Below are positions 12,037-24,449 of a DNA stretch of 64,000 nt, in pieces (position 1 is the stretch's first letter; every line of letters starts with the position of its first letter). The stretch is taken from assembly GCA_010279815.1 (NCBI GenBank), contig QEOQ01000552.1:833704-897703 (forward strand). Direction: 5' to 3'. A model generated the notes under the pieces. The model searched no databases, was not told the DNA's origin, and saw nothing but the letters and a program-made list of their open reading frames with translations. Both the position numbers and the translations under genes were made by a program. Origin of the DNA: Brachionus plicatilis. Lineage: Eukaryota; Rotifera; Eurotatoria; Ploima; Brachionidae.

Positions 12037-14387
12037 ATGGCTGATGTAAGTTTTTCAACTATTTTTGAGGAGAAAAAAATTCAATAATGTAATAATAATA
12101 CTTTTTTTAAAGAAAAAAGGAAAGAAGAGAGCCCAAAGAGCTACTAGCAATGTATTTGCAATGTTTGAACAAAGTCAAGTTCAGGAATTCAAAGAGGTAA
12201 AAATTTAAATATATAAAAAAAATTCAACAAATATTCACAAAATTATAAAAATGTTTTTTTAAATTTTTTATTGTGAAAAATTGATTTAAAATGGATAAAT
12301 TTAAAACTAAACTATCCAAAGGCTTTCAATATGTTTGACCAAGACAGAGATGGCGTTATAAGTGTTGATGATTTAAAAGAGATTTACATGTCTCTAGGTT
12401 AGTTGAGACAAGGAATAATTTTATTTTGGAGTGTTTTTTTTTTTTAATTTTTGAATTTTTAGTTTTAATTAAGTGTATTTGTAAAATACAAAAACTTAAA
12501 AATACAAAGCCTAAATTTCATTAAATATTTTCTATATTAATACTAGATAAGCATAATTTTAAATTGATATTTATTTTTCAATGCATTTTATCTAATCAAA
12601 ATGATTGTTGTAGGCATTCGGTCTTATGGATCAAGACAGAGATGGAGTAATCAGTGTCGATGATTTAAAAGAAGTTTACAATTCATTGGGTAAATGAAGG
12701 CATCAATTTAGATATCCCCTTTTACCTTATTACCTTGTTTTATTTTCAAAACACACAAACCCTGAAATGATATTTTTAAGACAATGTATTATTTCCTTGA
12801 AAACCCTTTACAAAAATACTTCCCTTTGTTTCCAAAAAAACTTGCATGAATGAATGATGAATTTAATTTTTCTATTGATTTTGATTACTTTTTTTTATGC
12901 ATTGGGTTGAATAAATTAGTAAAATATTTTAATAATTAAATAAATAGCTTAAAAAAAATTAATTTTCAATTTGTTTTTAGGCAGAATGCCAAAAGATGCT
13001 GAATTAAAAGCCATGGTTGAGGAGGCCCAAGGACCAATTAACTTCACAATGTTATTGACTTTATTTGGAGATCGTCTTAACGGTAAACTTTAAATGATTT
13101 AATTAAGCCAAGATGAACCTAAAATGCATGAATATATTTTAACTTTTGTTCCCCTGATTTTTATTTTAAACCTTGAATGAACCCTTTTGACAAATAGGAA
13201 CTGATGAAGAAACAGTAATCATGAATGCTTTTAAGTTGTTTGATGAAAATGGATCTGGAATTATAAATTCCCAAGCGTGAGTATTTCTAAATAAAGAAAA
13301 AACAATAGATTTAAAATCAAATTTAAAAGAAAAAATTTAAATTATATTAAATCTGTTGATTTAGTTCATTGCATCCATAACCACCCTGAATCAATTCTTA
13401 ACGTAAATTTGAATTCCCTTCTTTTATTTCAAAAAAAATGTTATCTTTTTGCCACTTATTAAACCAATAAAATTCTCTTAAAATCTTTTAGTTTATGAAA
13501 TTTAATTATTATTCGATGATATTTATTTAATTATTTTGTTCCAATTATAACAAAACAGGCACTGATGAAGAATCACATATAATGAATGCTTTCAAATTGT
13601 ATGACGCTGATGCCAAAGGGACGTTACACCGTGATTTGTAAGTTTTTAAATTTTTATATCACTATTTTTAAGACATAACATTCGATTTTTTTATTTTTAA
13701 CTTGAGTTTTTTAGAATAAGTCATCAATTTAAAAAATCACTAAATTATTCCATTAATAATAAATTGAATGAATTATCTTGTTAGGTTAAGAGAAATTCTC
13801 ACAGCTCAAGGAAATCCAGCTGAAAGACTTACAGATCAACAAGTAAGATAACAGAAAAGAATATTATATCTGTAGTATTTTTATTTCCTTTTAATAATGA
13901 GCTTATCTCGTTATGAAATATGTTTATTCCTTTTATTTTTACGAATTCTTCCCTGATCAAAAAATGGATGCAAAGATACAAAATTTTTTTAAATTTTTTT
14001 TGTATTAAATGCTTTTTCCCTTCTGCTCAAAAAGGTTGCGTGAAGTTTTAGTTCACCAAGGCAAACCAGATGAACGACTTACCGATCAAGAAGTAAGAGA
14101 TCTTAAATGATCTTAACTTAACTATTACTAACACTAAGTTGTATAAAAATATAAACAAAAAATAATAAATTAACCATTGAACTAAAATATCAATTGATTG
14201 CATGTTTTTTCTTAGTTTGATTTTGATTTAATAATTATACAATAAATTTAATTAAGTATAATTTTAATTACTTAACTTTTTTAAGTTCAACCAAGTTCTT
14301 GAAGGTGCTCCAATGGATAACAAAGGCAATATGGATTATGCATCATTCGTTCGTATAATCAAAAGAGGAAAACAAGACGATGAATAA
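12037..14387 (+). CDS. myosin regulatory light chain, copy A, with three duplicated exon pairs
   Basis: Regulatory light chain of conventional myosin II, which binds the heavy-chain neck and switches motor activity. Constant exons: 12037-12045, 12113-12196, 12981-13082, 14286-14387. Alternative pairs: 3a 12322-12397 or 3b 12614-12689; 5a 13198-13276 or 5b 13559-13637; 6a 13785-13842 or 6b 14035-14092. Any path using one exon of each pair gives 169 residues. The N-terminal motif [15 protein letters not shown] carries the conserved light chain kinase Thr-Ser. EF-hand 1 has the canonical loop [12 protein letters not shown]. The end is [19 protein letters not shown]. Both members of each pair have equal length (76, 79 and 58 nt, all 1 mod 3) and matching phase, so using both or neither breaks the frame. 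A polyadenylation-like AATAAA lies at about 14515. Confidence 0.93.
12322..12689 (+). other. exon pair 3a/3b of light chain copy A (EF-hand 1)
   Basis: 3a (12322-12397) encodes [20 protein letters not shown] then IYMSLG. 3b (12614-12689) encodes [20 protein letters not shown] then VYNSLG. The calcium loop is unchanged; the differences fall in the entering and exiting helices. Each has its own AG acceptor and GT donor and both end in phase 1. Confidence 0.85.
13198..13637 (+). other. exon pair 5a/5b of light chain copy A (EF-hand 3 region)
   Basis: 5a (13198-13276) encodes [20 protein letters not shown] then IINSQA. 5b (13559-13637) encodes [20 protein letters not shown] then TLHRDL. Both are 79 nt, enter after one codon base and leave two. 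The degenerate loop differs strongly (DENGSGII versus DADAKGTL), so the two forms could differ in lobe structure. Confidence 0.85.
13785..14092 (+). other. exon pair 6a/6b of light chain copy A (C-lobe linker)
   Basis: 6a (13785-13842) encodes [19 protein letters not shown]. 6b (14035-14092) encodes [19 protein letters not shown]. Both are 58 nt, begin with the last base of a split codon and end in phase 0, so both join to the common last exon at 14286. Confidence 0.85.
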
Positions 14388-17300
14388 ATCTGAATTGGTT
14401 TTACACATGCCTTTCATTTTTTATAATTAGAATTAGATTTAAAATTTGTTTTAAGCCCAACAATTTATTTATTTTAATTGTTTAAATTTTTTTAACTCAA
14501 AAAAAAAATCTGTCAATAAAACCAGTTTCAAAAAATTATTTATACATTTTATATTATAGATCAAAATTTATTCTTTTCAGATCATTTGCATACTTGGTAA
14601 AACTTAGACAATTTTCTTTTTGATTTTTTTTTCTAAAAAATTAACTCTGTTCTTTAGAAAAATTGTTATTAAAAATGTGAATTTAGATTAGTGAAAATTT
14701 TATCCTAATAAAAAATTATTCTATCAATTCATTTTTTTTACTAAGTATCAAACGACTACTCTTAAAATCTAAAGCTGCTTTTGATAAAACTTATTCAGCC
14801 TTTAATTCTTTATATACATTAAATAAATGCAAAATACTACTTGTTTTTATTCAAAATTTATTTTAAAATCTTTAAATATCCATTTTGACCATTTAAATGG
14901 TTACAGTATTAGATCTAAAATATATCTCGGATTATTACAATGAAAAATTATTTTCTTCCTTTTTATTTTTGTCAATGCACTTATCTCCAAATTAGAGCAT
15001 TCATTTGAATTGTTTTTATTTTTATATTAATTATTTATCGGTTTAACTTCTCTATTCAAAGGATCTAAAATTACGATCTTAAAAGTTCTTTAAATAAAAA
15101 ACACTCATTATATGAATATTATACATTTTTTAATTACTCCTCTAAATGATTCTCATTTATTAGTAGCTAAAGCCTTTTAATGTGTTTGTCAGTGAAGGAG
15201 ATGTTAGGTACACGCAATTACAATCAACATTTTTCTCCTTTTTCAGAAATCAATACTTGATTTTAATATTCTTGATGCGTCATTTAATTGACTTGGTAAA
15301 GAGTTCTTAAAATGTGTTGTTCTTTTCAAGAAAAAAAATTCTTTGTGATTTAATTAAATATTAAATATCAAATATTTTGTTATACATTTCAATTATAATG
15401 GTCGATTTTTTTGATTAAAGATATTAACTTTGTAGCTGTATGCTGTACCCTCTCAATATAAGCGCAATATGATTCAAAAATTGGTTGCCTAACTAGTATT
15501 GAGCACCCAATCAAAAGTTGAACAAAGGATATATGAATCTAAAAAGTTTCAAAAAGTTTTAAAAAGTGTCACGGGACCAGCTAAATGATTTTTTTTACCT
15601 TCCTTATATTTTATTTTCTTTTGGTAGATGTTTTTTTTACTTGAATTTCCAATTTTAGTAAAAATCACATATCACTATTCGACAATGGATATATTTAACC
15701 TTTCAGTAAAATCAATGTTCTTTTATTAAATAAATTAAAAAATTTTACCAAATTATTTTTTAATGAATTAAAATTTTTTCTTGATAATTTAAAATTTTTT
15801 ATTTAACTCATTAAACAAGTCGGTCAATCGACTAATGTCTAAATGTACCATCTAAATGCATCAGGCTATTTTTTATAACTTATTACATATTTTATTTGCA
15901 AAATATTTTTATTAATTAAAGATCTGTAAATTTTTCAGTGATAAAATATAATTAAAATTTAAAAAATTTTATTTGGAATACTGAAAGTGGTATGGTCGAA
16001 CAAGTGCGTATGTATCCTTCAGTTATCATTGCCAAATATTTTTTAATTTCTTGATTTTTTAAATGACATAATCTCAATTTTGTTCAATTAAATTTTAATT
16101 GATAAAAATTCTCGATTTGATTATATATTTTTGTTAGTTCTGTTAGTTTTATATTTTCTAAAATAGTATGCCTTACCCGATTTTATTATTTTTTGGACTT
16201 TCATTTTTTAAATTTTCCAAGAGTAAACTTGTTGCGTCAGTGCAAATATTTTTTGTCAATATGTGAATGGTTTTTTGTTTCTGTTTTTCACATAGGTTTC
16301 CAGAAGTGTGAACAAAGTTTCTTAAGACCTGAGGCTTATTGTTTAATAACAAGCTTGTAAAATTTACTAAATGATATATTATTCTGTTCATTTTTAAAGT
16401 CTTATTGTCATTTAATCTTGTTTTTTTATTATTCAAACTTGGTTGCTTGGATTTTTTTTTATCAGTAAGAATATTAAAGTTAAATAAAAAATCAAGGTGA
16501 AGCATCTATTTAAATATTTTGTTAGTGAAAAATATATTTTAAATGATTTTAATTTAACTTTTCCATAAGACACCTCACAAATGTCAAAATATAATGATAT
16601 TTGTTTGATTAAAAAAAAATAACCAAAATTAATCAACTCTTATATTTTTTACTTAAAAATACTTAAACTAATTTTTACATTTTCTATAAAAATAAGGCTC
16701 GAAGCGTTTAGATTTTTAATAACAATGGTCTGTTCATTTTTATATTAAAAATATTATTATTAGAAGTTAGCTGTATAAAAACTAAATGATTTTAGTTCAA
16801 ACAGAATTCTTCTGAACCAAGTTGAATTTAAATTTTGAATTTTTCAAATTCTTTTTTTAGGAGATTAAATTTACCTAAGAATTTAATATTAAGATTCTTT
16901 TACAAAAGTATCCAGGTTCAAAAAGTAAAATTTTTTTTTCCATGCAATAAGCTGAAGTATTTTGAATTCTTAAAAAATTTTAAATTTTGATTAATTTTTA
17001 TGGCTTGAATTAAATACATTTTTAATAATTGAAAATTTTAATAAATTTCAACTCAATTGGAATATTAAAATTATTTTCATGGTAACTTTGCAAGTACTGA
17101 ATTTTTTAATTTTTAAAAATTCAACTGATCATAATTTTAGCGACTTCAGGTGACAGCGTTCAGAATACATCTGTTTGTGTAGTTTCCAGTCTCTACTAAA
17201 TGAACAAAAGGAATTTTAGGTTATTTAATATTGCGCAATTAATGCAATATTATGATCAAAAATGAAATAAAGTTTTACATTTTTAATTTCTATTTATCTG

Positions 17301-18395
17301 ATTTTGTTTTTGAACACTAAAAAATAAAGCAAGAAATTTTGAAATTTATTTGAAAATTCTATATTATTCAAATTTGAAACATAATTCAACACACATTCTT
17401 GAATAGAACAGAACAAGCAACATCGATCACTACCATCACTATACTACCATCACCACCACCACCACTGCCATTGAAATGAAATATTCAACTCGAATTTAAA
17501 TGTATATCATTGAGAAAAATTTGAAAAAAAAGAAACGATAAAACATAAAAATGAAGTTTCTATAATTACATTCAGTTTAAAAATAATTCCCAATTTTTTC
17601 TATTTGAAAGTTTAAATATTTGATATAAATAGCTCGAATGGGATCAACTCTGTTTTAAGGAAGAAGTGTCGACTCAATGTACAAGATTTTACTTAATACC
17701 ATGCTTACTAAATGGAACATGATTTCCCTCTGGTACACTCCATTTTCAAAATTGTTCAAACTAATTGCGCCATTTTTTCAACAAAAAATTTTAATGGAAA
17801 ATATTCAGCTTATTTTTTATTTCATAAATGTATCCTATTGCACTGGAAATAAATCAATTTAATGATTGAATTTTTTCGGAAAATTAAAGATCAATTAAAA
17901 CAGTAAACAACAAGTGATGAATTAAAAGTTTAATTTTATTTAATAGTTAATTAATTCACGAATCGAAATGCAAATGCGAGTAATTTTATGAAGGATTTGA
18001 GTTTTGGTTTTAAATATAAAGCACAACATTTCCATAAAGAAAACCAAATTTTTTTTTTTAATTTTATAATTTATAATTTTTAAAATACTGATTGCAATAA
18101 TCATTAATCATTTTTCTTTTCTAGCTTCTACTTCTTTTCTAATTTTTTCTAAATTCAAATGCACATTTTTGCAAAAACAATACCAAACACAAGAATTTTA
18201 GCCAACATTTATTAAATTGTTTGTTTCTTCAATCGAAACTTTTTTGCGTTTGCTCTGTTCTCGCTGTCTTGATACAATATTGTGTTATCATTACAGACTG
18301 GGGTGTCTTCAATAATTTTATTTTTTTTAGACTAAAATCAAACATTTTTCATTCATAATTCCGAAAACTAAATTCGAAATTAATGTTGGTAAACG
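14388..18395. other. intergenic region, no supported gene
   Basis: The 3' flank of light chain copy A is followed by AT-rich sequence. Minus-strand frames near 16173-16636 are short and Lys/Asn/Leu-rich as expected by chance in this composition. A CAC/ACC-type microsatellite lies near 17430-17465. No RNA gene recognised. Confidence 0.45.
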
Positions 18396-21300
18396 ATGGC
18401 AGCTACAATAGCTTCATCCAACTCTTGCCAAAACCGGCCCATTTGTAAATCTAACATTAAATCAAATGTTTTAGATAGAAGAAATCCCATGCATACACAT
18501 CCGAACATTCGCTCTGTAAACCAAGTACCTGCTGTGTCTAAATCCAACTTTGGCTCCAATCAGCACAAATCGGAAAAGGCTCTTGAGTCAAACGAATCTC
18601 AGAAAACAGGACCGGTCTTTCGGAAAAATGACCTCGTATGGGCGAAATTAAAAAATCACCCGTGGTGGCCATGCCGCATTCTGAACGAGATTTTCAACAA
18701 AATAGGTATTCAATTTTTAGAAAATAAAAAAAAATTAAAATTTGCTCTTTTATTCAGGTGAAAATTACACTTATTTTGTTGAACTAATTGGAGCCAATTC
18801 TGAGAGAGACTGGGTTTCGGATGGCAACATCTTTAAATATGCTGGAATCGATTCATTTAAGACTTATGCTCAGGATCAGGTAGATAAGGCGACCAGTAAA
18901 TTTGCCAAAGAAGAGTTAGCCGAAAGATTCCAATTGAAAATAGCTACGAACAAAAGGGAAGAATGGGACAGGGCAATCAAGCAGGCAGATTTTATTAGAA
19001 ATCAAGTGGGCACGGGGCTAAATCAGAACAGAATAGAGAAAAGAAAAGTAGGAATAATTTTTTTTTTAAATTAATTTTTTTAAAGCGAGAAAAGTTGAAT
19101 TTCAAGGAAAAACAGGATTCAAATAGATTGAGCTGTAATAATATACAAAATAATACTTTTCCAGTGTTGTCTGTGATTGAGGTAAGAAAAATTATAGCAA
19201 AAATTAAATTTTTGACTTTATTTTTTTCTAGGAAAAAGTAAAAAAATCCAAACAAAATGAAAACAATTTAAGAGAAAAAATTGATTACAACAATAATAAT
19301 CTAAATTGTAAAAAATTGGAGACGCTGAGCGATGAGGAAAATAACTGTGAGGAACAAGAAGAAGAAGAAGATAATGGCCAAAATACAACCCTGACTAGTT
19401 TGCTCAATGAGCAAAAAAATATGGTAGAAAGACTAAACAAAACACGGGTCCGCAAACCAAGATCAGAAGTTTGGACTTCAAACATTGTCAAGTCATGTGC
19501 CGAGAACGAGCTTAAATTAAAAATAAAACTTAACAATATAGCAAAAAAAGATGAGGAAAATTTGTCTGATGACGAATTTGAGACAAGTCCTAGACGAAGA
19601 TCGAAAAGTAATTCATCGACAAGCAGCCGATCTAGCTCAAGTAGCAGTAGTTCAAGTAGTAGTTGTAGTTCAAGTGATTCATCTAGTTGTAGCAGTTCAG
19701 ATACGAATGGACTTGAGAGCTTGCCGAAGATTAAAAAAAAATTGTCTCCAGCATCGTCAACATGGTCTGATTACGAGCCAAACAACTCGTTTCCAAGAAA
19801 TCTCTCCGACTCAGTGGTCGAAAAAATTAATTTAAAAAAACAAAATGCCAGAAAGTCAAGCGCATCGTTTTGTCTTTCGTCACCAACACCATCTTTACCA
19901 ACACCAACCAAACGAAAATCAAATTGTAAACAAGTGGCGCGTAAACGAAGTTCAAAATCTCTTTCGGAACAAACAACAATTGACAATTCTTTGTTTGACG
20001 AAAACAATCTTCTCTCTTCGGCACAAAATTTCAACGAAAGTATAATATCCAATGGTGCCAATGGCAACACAAATCCAGAGACTTATTTGATCGACAGATA
20101 CAAGTACGCTGTCCGACACATCAAACAAGGTCTGAGTGTTGAGGAAGCGTGCAACAAGTACAGAATAAGCAAAGGCGCCTTGCTCAAGTGTCTCTCTGGC
20201 GGCACTGCACCTAGAGGCAAAAAAACCAGACTCACCGAGTTCGAGGAGAATGAAATTGTCGAATGGCTGATCAACTACAAGGACTTGAAGTACAACGATG
20301 CCATTCATTTGGTCTTTGAACAGGTTGCTCAAAAATTTGAGCTGGCCCAGAGACCCAATCCGTTCAACAATGGAAAACCGAGCATGGACTGGTGGTATGA
20401 CTTTTTGTCCAGACATCCGCAGATAATGGCATCTAAGCCCGACTGGCTGAAGCGAGGCAAAGTAAATGATCAATACATTCGCGATGTTCAGTCCGGACAC
20501 CTAAAATGCACCAAGTTTAGACGAGCTCTACTCTCTGCCATTCAGTACATTAAAAGCTTAAATGATCCGACTTCGGCCTCTATCCTTGAGTCGGTAACTG
20601 GCGGTGCCTCAAGCTCCCAGCCTAGTTGTTCCAATCAGGAGCCAAAAGCTAAAGTTAATCAAAAACCTGCTCTAAATTCACAAAAGATGGTCAAAGCCAA
20701 ATCAAGCAAGGCCAAAGCCGGGTCTCAAACAAGCAAAAAAAGTGATGAAAAAGTGGCCCAAGTGTTTGTCAAAGCTGAAAATTTCGAAAGAAGATACAAT
20801 AGCCCACAAGCAAATAATCATACAAACTTGTATCCAAACATGATGTTGAACAACAGTTGCATCATCAACGAGCCAACTTATCAAGCCAACATTCACAACA
20901 GAAATAACAGCAATTGTTCTTCCACTACAGTAACAACAAATAGTTTAGACTATAATGACGAAGATTTGTCTTCTGTTTCGCCAATTTCACTCTTAAACTC
21001 CAATTTGACCAAGCAAGATCTACACTCGATTGACAAAAGTGAAAGTTTGTTCATTGATTCGAAGAGTTTTGGCAAAAGTGACAATGCATTCAGCAATTTT
21101 GTGAATGGACATGAGAATTTAAGTGACGAAGATGACGAAGAATGCATGGATAATCTAGAGGACAACTTTGAAGATGACCTGAATGCCAATGTCACTTATC
21201 ACACCGAAATATTCAGCCCCGAATTGAACGACAATGATTTCGAGGATTTGATAGATCCAAACGATCTGATTAAAAAAGATCTAAATATTCACTCGTCAAA

Positions 21301-21637
21301 CATGGACCAGACTGGTTTTATCAATCAGCAAATTTTTCAGGAAACAAAATACTCGAATGATATGATGTTCAACATGAGATACCAGGACCCAGGTCACAAC
21401 ATGGACCCGGACTCGTTCATAAACATAAGACAACAGTCGATGGTATACGACAACCAGTTGCTTGGCATGGAATCTATTACTTCCGACATTCTCGGTGACA
21501 GAGCCGCTTATACAAACCTGTACCACAATAACCTCAATTATACAGAGCAAAATTCAATTGATGACAATCATAGGCTAATGCATGGAGAAGGACCTCTCAT
21601 CTGTGATGCTATGTATCCGTCCGCCTATTTAAACTAA
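18396..21637 (+). CDS. PWWP-domain protein fused to a CENP-B/pogo-type HTH domain
   Basis: Four exons: 18396-18705, 18758-19047, 19086-19181, 19232-21637; frame-consistent, 1033 residues. A PWWP domain begins near residue 74 (FRKNDLVWAKLKNHPWWPCR, then ENYTYFVELIG across the first intron); PWWP domains bind methylated H3K36 nucleosomes and DNA. A Ser-rich linker lies at about 353-390. Residues 515-675 form a bipartite helix-turn-helix like those of pogo/Tigger/CENP-B proteins: a psq-like half (RHIKQGLSVEEACNKYRISK) and a CENPB-like half ending in SMDWWYDFLSRHPQIM. No DDE catalytic domain follows; the tail is acidic (LSDEDDEECMDNLEDNFEDD). It is likely a nuclear chromatin-targeted factor built on a domesticated transposase DNA-binding domain. 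I know no named orthologue. Confidence 0.85.
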
Positions 21638-22980
21638 CCAAACCGGTGATAGAATGCAATTTTTTGTCAATAATTTTAAGATTGAAAAATTTACCTAAAC
21701 AAAAAAAATATTTAGATCGAAAATTTCACATTGGTACCATTTTGGTTCAGCTAAATTGAAATTTAAAATCACGAGATTGTTATTTATTTTTTATTTTTTT
21801 TTCACTTTTCCATTCTGTTTAAGGCATCAAATTTTTTTAGTACATAACTTGATATTATTTATTGAGTAGAATTTTTTAGCCGTGTATTGAACTTCCACGC
21901 TCTTGGAACAGAGCTTATTTTAGAGAAATTATTGTAAAATAATTCCACACCTTTTTTTTTTTAAATTCTCCTGACACTATGGTGCTTACTAATTGAAATT
22001 TTCATTTCATGAAACAAATTTTATGAAAGTTAGTCTTTGTTTTTATTATCATTTTGATTTCAAAGTTTTTGTTTATCATTTCTTATGATTTAGATCATAA
22101 TATAAATACTAACTGCTCTGATTTTTTATTTTTAAATAGAATATTTTAGTACTATTTATCACTTGTTAGATACTTTTGTTGTATTTATTTTATTGTTCAC
22201 TAAGATGCCTAATGATAGACAAATTGAAGTTATTTAACTCTATGAATAAACATAAAAAAATGACTATTTTTAATGAGTCCAAATTTTGCATTCTTTTCTG
22301 AACGATATCAATGTTAAGCTTTTGTTTGTTTTGTAACAATTAAAAATAAGAACAAATTGAAAAAAAAATTAGAACTTATTTTTAATATATAGTATTATAC
22401 ATAAACATTTAGCTAATGAAAATATTATTTGTAGCATTTTATAAAAACTAATTTAGTTATTTTATTTTTGCATACAGATTTTGCTAGTCGGATTTTTTTT
22501 GTTTTTTTTTCCGTGTATTTATTTATTAAAAACACAAAAATCAAAAACTTTTTTGATTTTTTCTTACTTTTTTAAAAATATTTTATCAAATAAAGAAAGT
22601 TCCGTGTTATTTTTTTCTTGATTTATAACTTTTAAAATAAATTATTAAATTGAAGTAAAAAATTACATCAGAATTAATCTATTTTGCAAATTTAAAATTT
22701 GTCTTCACTTAAAAAATTATTAAAAATTTTGATGAGATTTTTTTTACTTTTGTATCCGCTTCGATTACGCAACAATCCTATTATACTCGATTAATTCAAA
22801 TAAATAAATGCCTTTTGTGTTTTTTAAAAGATGAAAATTCTGATTTTAAATTGAAAGATTCAATTCAAAAACTGAAAACAATTGTTTGATTAAACAATTC
22901 AAAGTGTCATAAAACATTTAGATGTTTAGTTTTGTTTTTTATAAATCTTAAATCACTTTTATTCTCTAAATATTTTAAAG
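21638..22980. other. 3' flank and spacer, no gene seen
   Basis: AT-rich sequence after the PWWP-HTH stop. It should include the 3'UTR. No supported frame up to the transposase remnant near 22990. Confidence 0.45.
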
Positions 22981-22989
22981 GAAAATTTT

Positions 22990-23695
22990 GATTTTTTGAT
23001 TTTACCAATAAATAAAGCTTTCCAGAAAATAGATAAAGAAGAAATACAAAAAGCATTTTCAAAAGTTTCCTACAAAGGCACTGGTATATGCAACATTTAT
23101 TCAGAAAGAATTAATCAATTTGTCTTTACTAACACCTTAATAAACAATCTTTTACCATCTGTTGAACTCCTTTTCGAACCAAATGACCCTTTGGTTTTTC
23201 AACAAGATGGGGCTTCAGCACATACTCTCACTCAGTGAGTAACTGGTTCAAAGAACAAAACATTGAGGTTCTGCCATGGTGTGCCCGTTCACCAGATCTG
23301 AACCCAATCAAGAACTTATGGTCATATATGGATGCCAAAATGGTAAACACTAAAGTAACCTCTATTGAGCATTTAAAAGAGGTTTTACACAAAGAGTGGT
23401 TAAAGATTCCGACTGAGTACGTACAAAAATTGATTGAATCAATGCCATAAAGATTTTTGGCTTGTTATAACTTTTGAGCTGATTTTTTTTCATTAATTGA
23501 ATAGCTTTTTCCTTTTTTGTATTGTTTCTTTGATTTTTTTCACTTGATTTATTTTTGGTATTATGTTGTTGGATTGATGACAGATAAAAATTTTATAAAA
23601 AAGACGCTTTTTCCTTATTTTCCCGCCTTTAATATACATAAATAAAATCTTTGTGTTAACAAATGAAAAAATTTCTAAACTTTTGCAACATTCTG
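22990..23695 (+). pseudogene. Tc1/mariner transposase remnant, frameshifted
   Basis: The C-terminal half of a Tc1/mariner transposase is readable in two frames: one from about 22996 to the TGA at 23236-23238, the other to 23450. The DDE landmark PLVFQQDGASAH carries the second catalytic Asp. Then WCARSPDLNPIKNLW has Lys where the catalytic Glu of NPIE should be. A one-base frameshift lies near 23220-23235. The right end looks like a terminal repeat (TTTTGCAACATTCTG at 23681-23695) followed by TA, the usual target dinucleotide. The left end was not found. Inactive by frameshift, active-site loss and truncation. Confidence 0.85.
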
Positions 23696-23706
23696 TAGAA
23701 TCAAAT

Positions 23707-24080
23707 GAGGATTATTAGAGAAGCGTTTATAACGTGGGCGGCTCGGAAAGCAAACATACTGAGTCATCTCAAGAAAGAAACCTTGGGGTAAAACGAACAA
23801 CTTAAAAATTTCCTATATGTTGGAACATTACGAGACAAGAAGTTATTATATTTATTATGTTTATTCTAAAGCCTTATTATTGCTAATATATTCTAGCGTA
23901 GTGAAACTTACAGAGATTTTGCATATTATTTTCAAACTTCAAAGTTGATGCAATATATGTTGCACGATGTTGAATTTACAAATAATTTTGAACTTATAGG
24001 AAGAGAGAAAGTAGATTTTTCATCATTCTGCTGTTATTTTGTACTGAATTTGGAAAAACGATTCAGTATTGATTCTGGTA
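23707..24080 (+). other. two possible exons of an unassigned gene
   Basis: From ATG 23707 a short frame (MRIIREAFITWAARKANILS) reaches a donor near 23796. After an acceptor near 23899 the frame continues for about 60 codons (ETYRDFAYYFQ, FELIGREKVDFSSF, NLEKRFSIDS) to a GTAAGT donor at about 24080. Composition looks more coding than the surroundings, but the protein is not recognised and no end was found. It might be a decayed gene or part of the neighbouring transposon. CFAP99 starts independently at 24450. Confidence 0.25.
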
Positions 24081-24449
24081 AGTGTCAAAGAAGATACTTT
24101 AATAATTTTTAAATTCTGTTTTACATTTTAATAAATAAAATATCAGAAACTTTACTCAAATTAATTTTAAAATTTATAATAAATATACAGATAAGATTTT
24201 TTATTTATCTTACAATTCCTCTTTAAAAATCCAATCAAATTATTGTAAGACTATATATTTTTTGATTACTCACAAAATCTACATTCACATCGAAATTAAA
24301 ACTCAAATATTTTTCAAGCAAAATTTCCATGACGACTAATAAAATTAAAAAAAACTCTTTCTTGTTTAAGTTTTTTTTATTAAGCAATTTGATATATCAA
24401 AAATTCATGGTTTATGTCCAATTTCTAATAAAATTTTAATTATTTTAAA

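Noticed and set aside
16173..16636. Two overlapping minus-strand frames
   Set aside because: Composition expected by chance in AT-rich DNA, no splice context, no recognisable protein.
17421..17466. Possible CRISPR-like or minisatellite array (CACCAC runs)
   Set aside because: A simple microsatellite in a eukaryotic genome, with no spacer-repeat organisation.
19771..20500. Minus-strand open frames over the HTH exon (for example 19952-20500)
   Set aside because: Shadows of the real plus-strand coding sequence. A matching shadow at 41765-42214 arises because the paralogue is inverted.
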